Assembly: GCA_937897625.1 (NCBI GenBank)
Contig: CALCNZ010000107.1
Location: 18,234-82,233, forward strand
Direction: 5' to 3'
Origin: an uncultured Flavobacteriales bacterium
Lineage (GTDB): Bacteria; Bacteroidota; Bacteroidia; Flavobacteriales_D; Sanyastnellaceae
DNA length: 64,000 nucleotides
Shown here: positions 62,495 to 64,000 of the stretch, one piece after another
Position numbering within the stretch: the first letter of the stretch is position 1
Layout of the letters: every line of letters begins with the position of its first letter
Program-made: the position numbers and the translations under genes
Notes under the pieces: generated by a model
What the model saw: the letters and a program-made list of their open reading frames with translations, nothing else
What the model was told of the DNA's origin: nothing
Databases searched by the model: none

Positions 62495-62923
62495 TTATAA
62501 ATCAATTTTTTCTACTCTTCTTGAATGTCTTCCCCCTTCAAAAGGTGTATTTAAAAACGCACGAACCATAGCCTGCGCAACATCAATGGTAACAAATCGT
62601 GCTGGAATAGATAAAATATTTGCATCGTTATGCTGACGTGCTAATACCGCAATTTCCTCTGTCCAACATAATGCAGCTCTCACACCTGCGTGCTTATTAG
62701 CTGCAATACTTACTCCATTCGCCGAACCACAAAGTAAAATTCCACGTGAATCACCTATTACATTTTTAGCAACAGCATGGGCATAATCAGCATAATCACA
62801 ACTGTCTGTTGATTCACAACCTTTATCTTCAATTTGAACTGAAGGAAATTCAGCGTTTATCCATGTTTTCAAGGTTTCTTTCATTTCAAAACCTGCGTGA
62901 TCAGATCCTATATAAAGTTTCAT
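62495..62923 (-). CDS. rpiB: Ribose-5-phosphate isomerase B
   Basis: A 142-residue RpiB from ATG 62923 (MKLYIGSDHAGFEMKE). Seven extra residues could be read from 62944 but lack support. Active-site elements are SDHAGF, LLCGSANGVSIAANKH with the catalytic Cys, and the closing GGRHSRRVEKI. It interconverts ribulose and ribose 5-phosphate. Its promoter box TAAGTTTG is 19 bases upstream, and the M28 gene follows on the same transcript. Confidence 0.95.
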   Translation of the reverse strand: MKLYIGSDHAGFEMKETLKTWINAEFPSVQIEDKGCESTDSCDYADYAHAVAKNVIGDSRGILLCGSANGVSIAANKHAGVRAALCWTEEIAVLARQHNDANILSIPARFVTIDVAQAMVRAFLNTPFEGGRHSRRVEKIDL

Positions 62924-63455
62924 AATTATTTTAGATTGATACAAACTTATTTCTTTCTTTTGTCTTTTGAATCACGTTGTGAATGGAAAGGTTAGACTTT
63001 TAACAACTTGCTGTTTTTAGTGTGTCTAACTTGTGAATAACTGTTCAAAACAATATTTTACCTTTCATATTATTGAAACACTTATACAAAATCATTTTTA
63101 ATCAAAATTTAGTTCTCACTTTTTTAGTTTTGTTATGAACGAAATTCATCAACAGAAAATAAGTTGTTACAGCAATAAGAATATCAACACTCCCAATTTT
63201 TCATAAGTATGTTCATTTCATATAATAATATTCAAATTCAGAGAATTAAGCTTATTAGAATTGTTAAAAACATGTTCCTTTATTGATAATAACCACAATT
63301 CCTAAGAAATTAGAGAGAACTTACTGACGGAATTAACAACCCTATTACTACTACTATTTTCTTTTATAAAGATTATAATTACATAATAGATGTTGGTGAA
63401 AACAAAGTTATGTGCAAATTCGTTTTACAATGAAATTCATAACGACCTTTGAAAA
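62924..63455. other. AT-rich divergent intergenic region
   Basis: This 532-base stretch between rpiB and the MORN-repeat gene is very AT-rich and has no convincing coding frame or tRNA. It contains the rpiB promoter box, one exact DnaA-box-type 9-mer TGTGAATAA (63032-63040, complement TTATTCACA) and a near match TTATACAAA around 63082. I see no clear iteron array. It may hold two divergent promoters and possibly longer regulatory sequence for the MORN gene. Confidence 0.5.
62943..62950 (-). promoter_or_regulatory. -7 promoter box of rpiB (TAAGTTTG)
   Basis: The minus strand reads TAAGTTTG, an exact TAnnTTTG match, 19 bases before the rpiB ATG at 62923. This placement supports that start over the one at 62944, which would lie inside the box. 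Confidence 0.6.
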
Positions 63456-64000
63456 ATGAAATCATTCGGAATATTAATCGCTCTTCTCCTCACCGGACAG
63501 TTAACTGTTTGGTCTCAAAAAGAGTTCAAAGTATTCTTTTACGGAAACGGTAAGAAAAGCAGTGAAGGATTTCTTGAACAGGGAAAACCGAATGGATATT
63601 GGAAGAACTACTACGATACAGGAGTTCTAAAATCAGAAGGAAACAGAAAAGACTTTCAACTGGATTCCACGTGGAAGTTTTTTAGAACAGACGGTTCTCT
63701 TCAACAGTCTATTGAATACAAAGAGAATTTGAAATTCGGATTAGAAAGTTACTTCGATTCTTTGGGACGAAAAGAAAGATCAATTTCCTACAATAACGAC
63801 GTAAAAGATGGTCCTGCAACAGAGTATTTCCCTTCTGGAAAATTGCGAACTTCATTCAATTATACAAATAATCTTATTGAAGGAAAGTACATAGAATACG
63901 CTGAAGATGGAAGGGTTATTACGCGAAGAACCTATAAAAACGGATTAATTTATTCTGAAGAGAAAATCAATAGGTACAACAAGAACAACCAGCGGATAGG
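63456..64000 (+). CDS. Exported MORN-repeat (YwqK-like) protein, cut by window edge
   Basis: Starting at ATG 63456, the sequence encodes a signal peptide (MKSFGILIALLLTG, cleavage near VWSQ). Repeated beta-hairpin MORN units of about 23 residues follow, with the theme G-x-W/Y-x-x-Y-Y-x-x-G-x-L/G and S-E-G. Examples are GYWKNYYDTGVLKSEG, LESYFDSLGRKE, PATEYFPSGKLRTS and GKYIEYAEDGRV. It stays open to the window edge (181 codons seen). YwqK-like MORN proteins are abundant in Bacteroidota, are often surface-linked, and have no settled role. Confidence 0.85.
   Translation, partial: MKSFGILIALLLTGQLTVWSQKEFKVFFYGNGKKSSEGFLEQGKPNGYWKNYYDTGVLKSEGNRKDFQLDSTWKFFRTDGSLQQSIEYKENLKFGLESYFDSLGRKERSISYNNDVKDGPATEYFPSGKLRTSFNYTNNLIEGKYIEYAEDGRVITRRTYKNGLIYSEEKINRYNKNNQRI

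Noticed and set aside
62924..63455. Replication origin
   Set aside because: There is one exact and one weak DnaA-box match, no dnaA or dnaN neighbour, and no cluster. It is kept only as a low-interest observation.
1..64000. Search for tRNA, rRNA, insertion sequences, prophage and defence islands
   Set aside because: No intergenic gap shows a cloverleaf or T-arm pattern, and no transposase, integrase, restriction or toxin-antitoxin gene is visible. The YwqK-like MORN protein at the right edge is sometimes labelled an antitoxin by databases, but no toxin partner is seen.

Overview
This window looks like chromosomal core DNA of a free-living Bacteroidota bacterium, most likely in or near the order Flavobacteriales. 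The evidence is the gliding-motility lipoprotein GldH, type IX secretion (T9SS) C-terminal sorting domains on three predicted surface or secreted proteins, a PorV/PorQ-family outer-membrane protein, an ExbB-ExbD-ExbD-TonB operon, and recurring promoter boxes of the Bacteroidota type (TAnnTTTG, here often TAnnTTCG). No rRNA, tRNA, insertion sequence, prophage, integrase or CRISPR array is visible. Species and genus cannot be named from what I see.

Layout. 1-2200: the start of a response regulator and a hybrid histidine kinase ending in an HPt domain, with a paired direct repeat in the kinase promoter. 2241-5953: a lipoprotein and a large SBBP-repeat T9SS cargo. 6127-11651: the rod-shape operon mreB-mreC-mreD-mrdA-rodA. 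11789-14820: superoxide dismutase, lptB, rnhB and a secreted esterase. 14878-18041: the TonB energy module. 18236-21130: mltD, an SlyD-like isomerase and ftsX. 21275-25107: gatA, tatA, a persulfide-dioxygenase/rhodanese fusion and a TauE-type exporter. 25153-30231: a double-ATPase ABC protein, a haem-c/copper monooxygenase-like T9SS protein, a PorV-like protein and an Nfu protein. 30338-37560: two exported amidohydrolase-family proteins, trpS, plsC, gatC and a glycosyltransferase. 37602-51590 (minus strand): leuS, dnaG, DUF1653, clpP, priA, clpX, mutS, a PSP1 protein and gldH. 51656-60915 (plus strand): pyrH, frr, dusB, trhO, a DUF2795 protein, a dCMP deaminase, two S41 proteases around rnpA, and an O-antigen-ligase-like membrane protein. 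60916-62923: an M28 peptidase and rpiB. 63456 to the edge: a MORN-repeat protein, cut off.

Genes are tightly packed. Many neighbours overlap by 1 to 14 bases, and two convergent pairs have no base between their stop codons. The only stretch above 300 bases without a gene is the AT-rich divergent region 62924-63455.

Most of the content is housekeeping. I do not see a clear-cut new defence or mobile system. The strongest non-routine signals are: (a) LytTR-like paired repeats upstream of the hybrid kinase; (b) a predicted surface protein joining a haem-c site, a complete PHM-type dicopper ligand set and a T9SS signal; (c) three amidohydrolase folds in tandem, of which only one keeps its metal ligands; (d) a DnaG primase whose zinc-ribbon ligands are all replaced; and (e) recurrent TAnnTT(T/C)G promoter boxes, some so close to the ATG that leaderless transcripts are likely.
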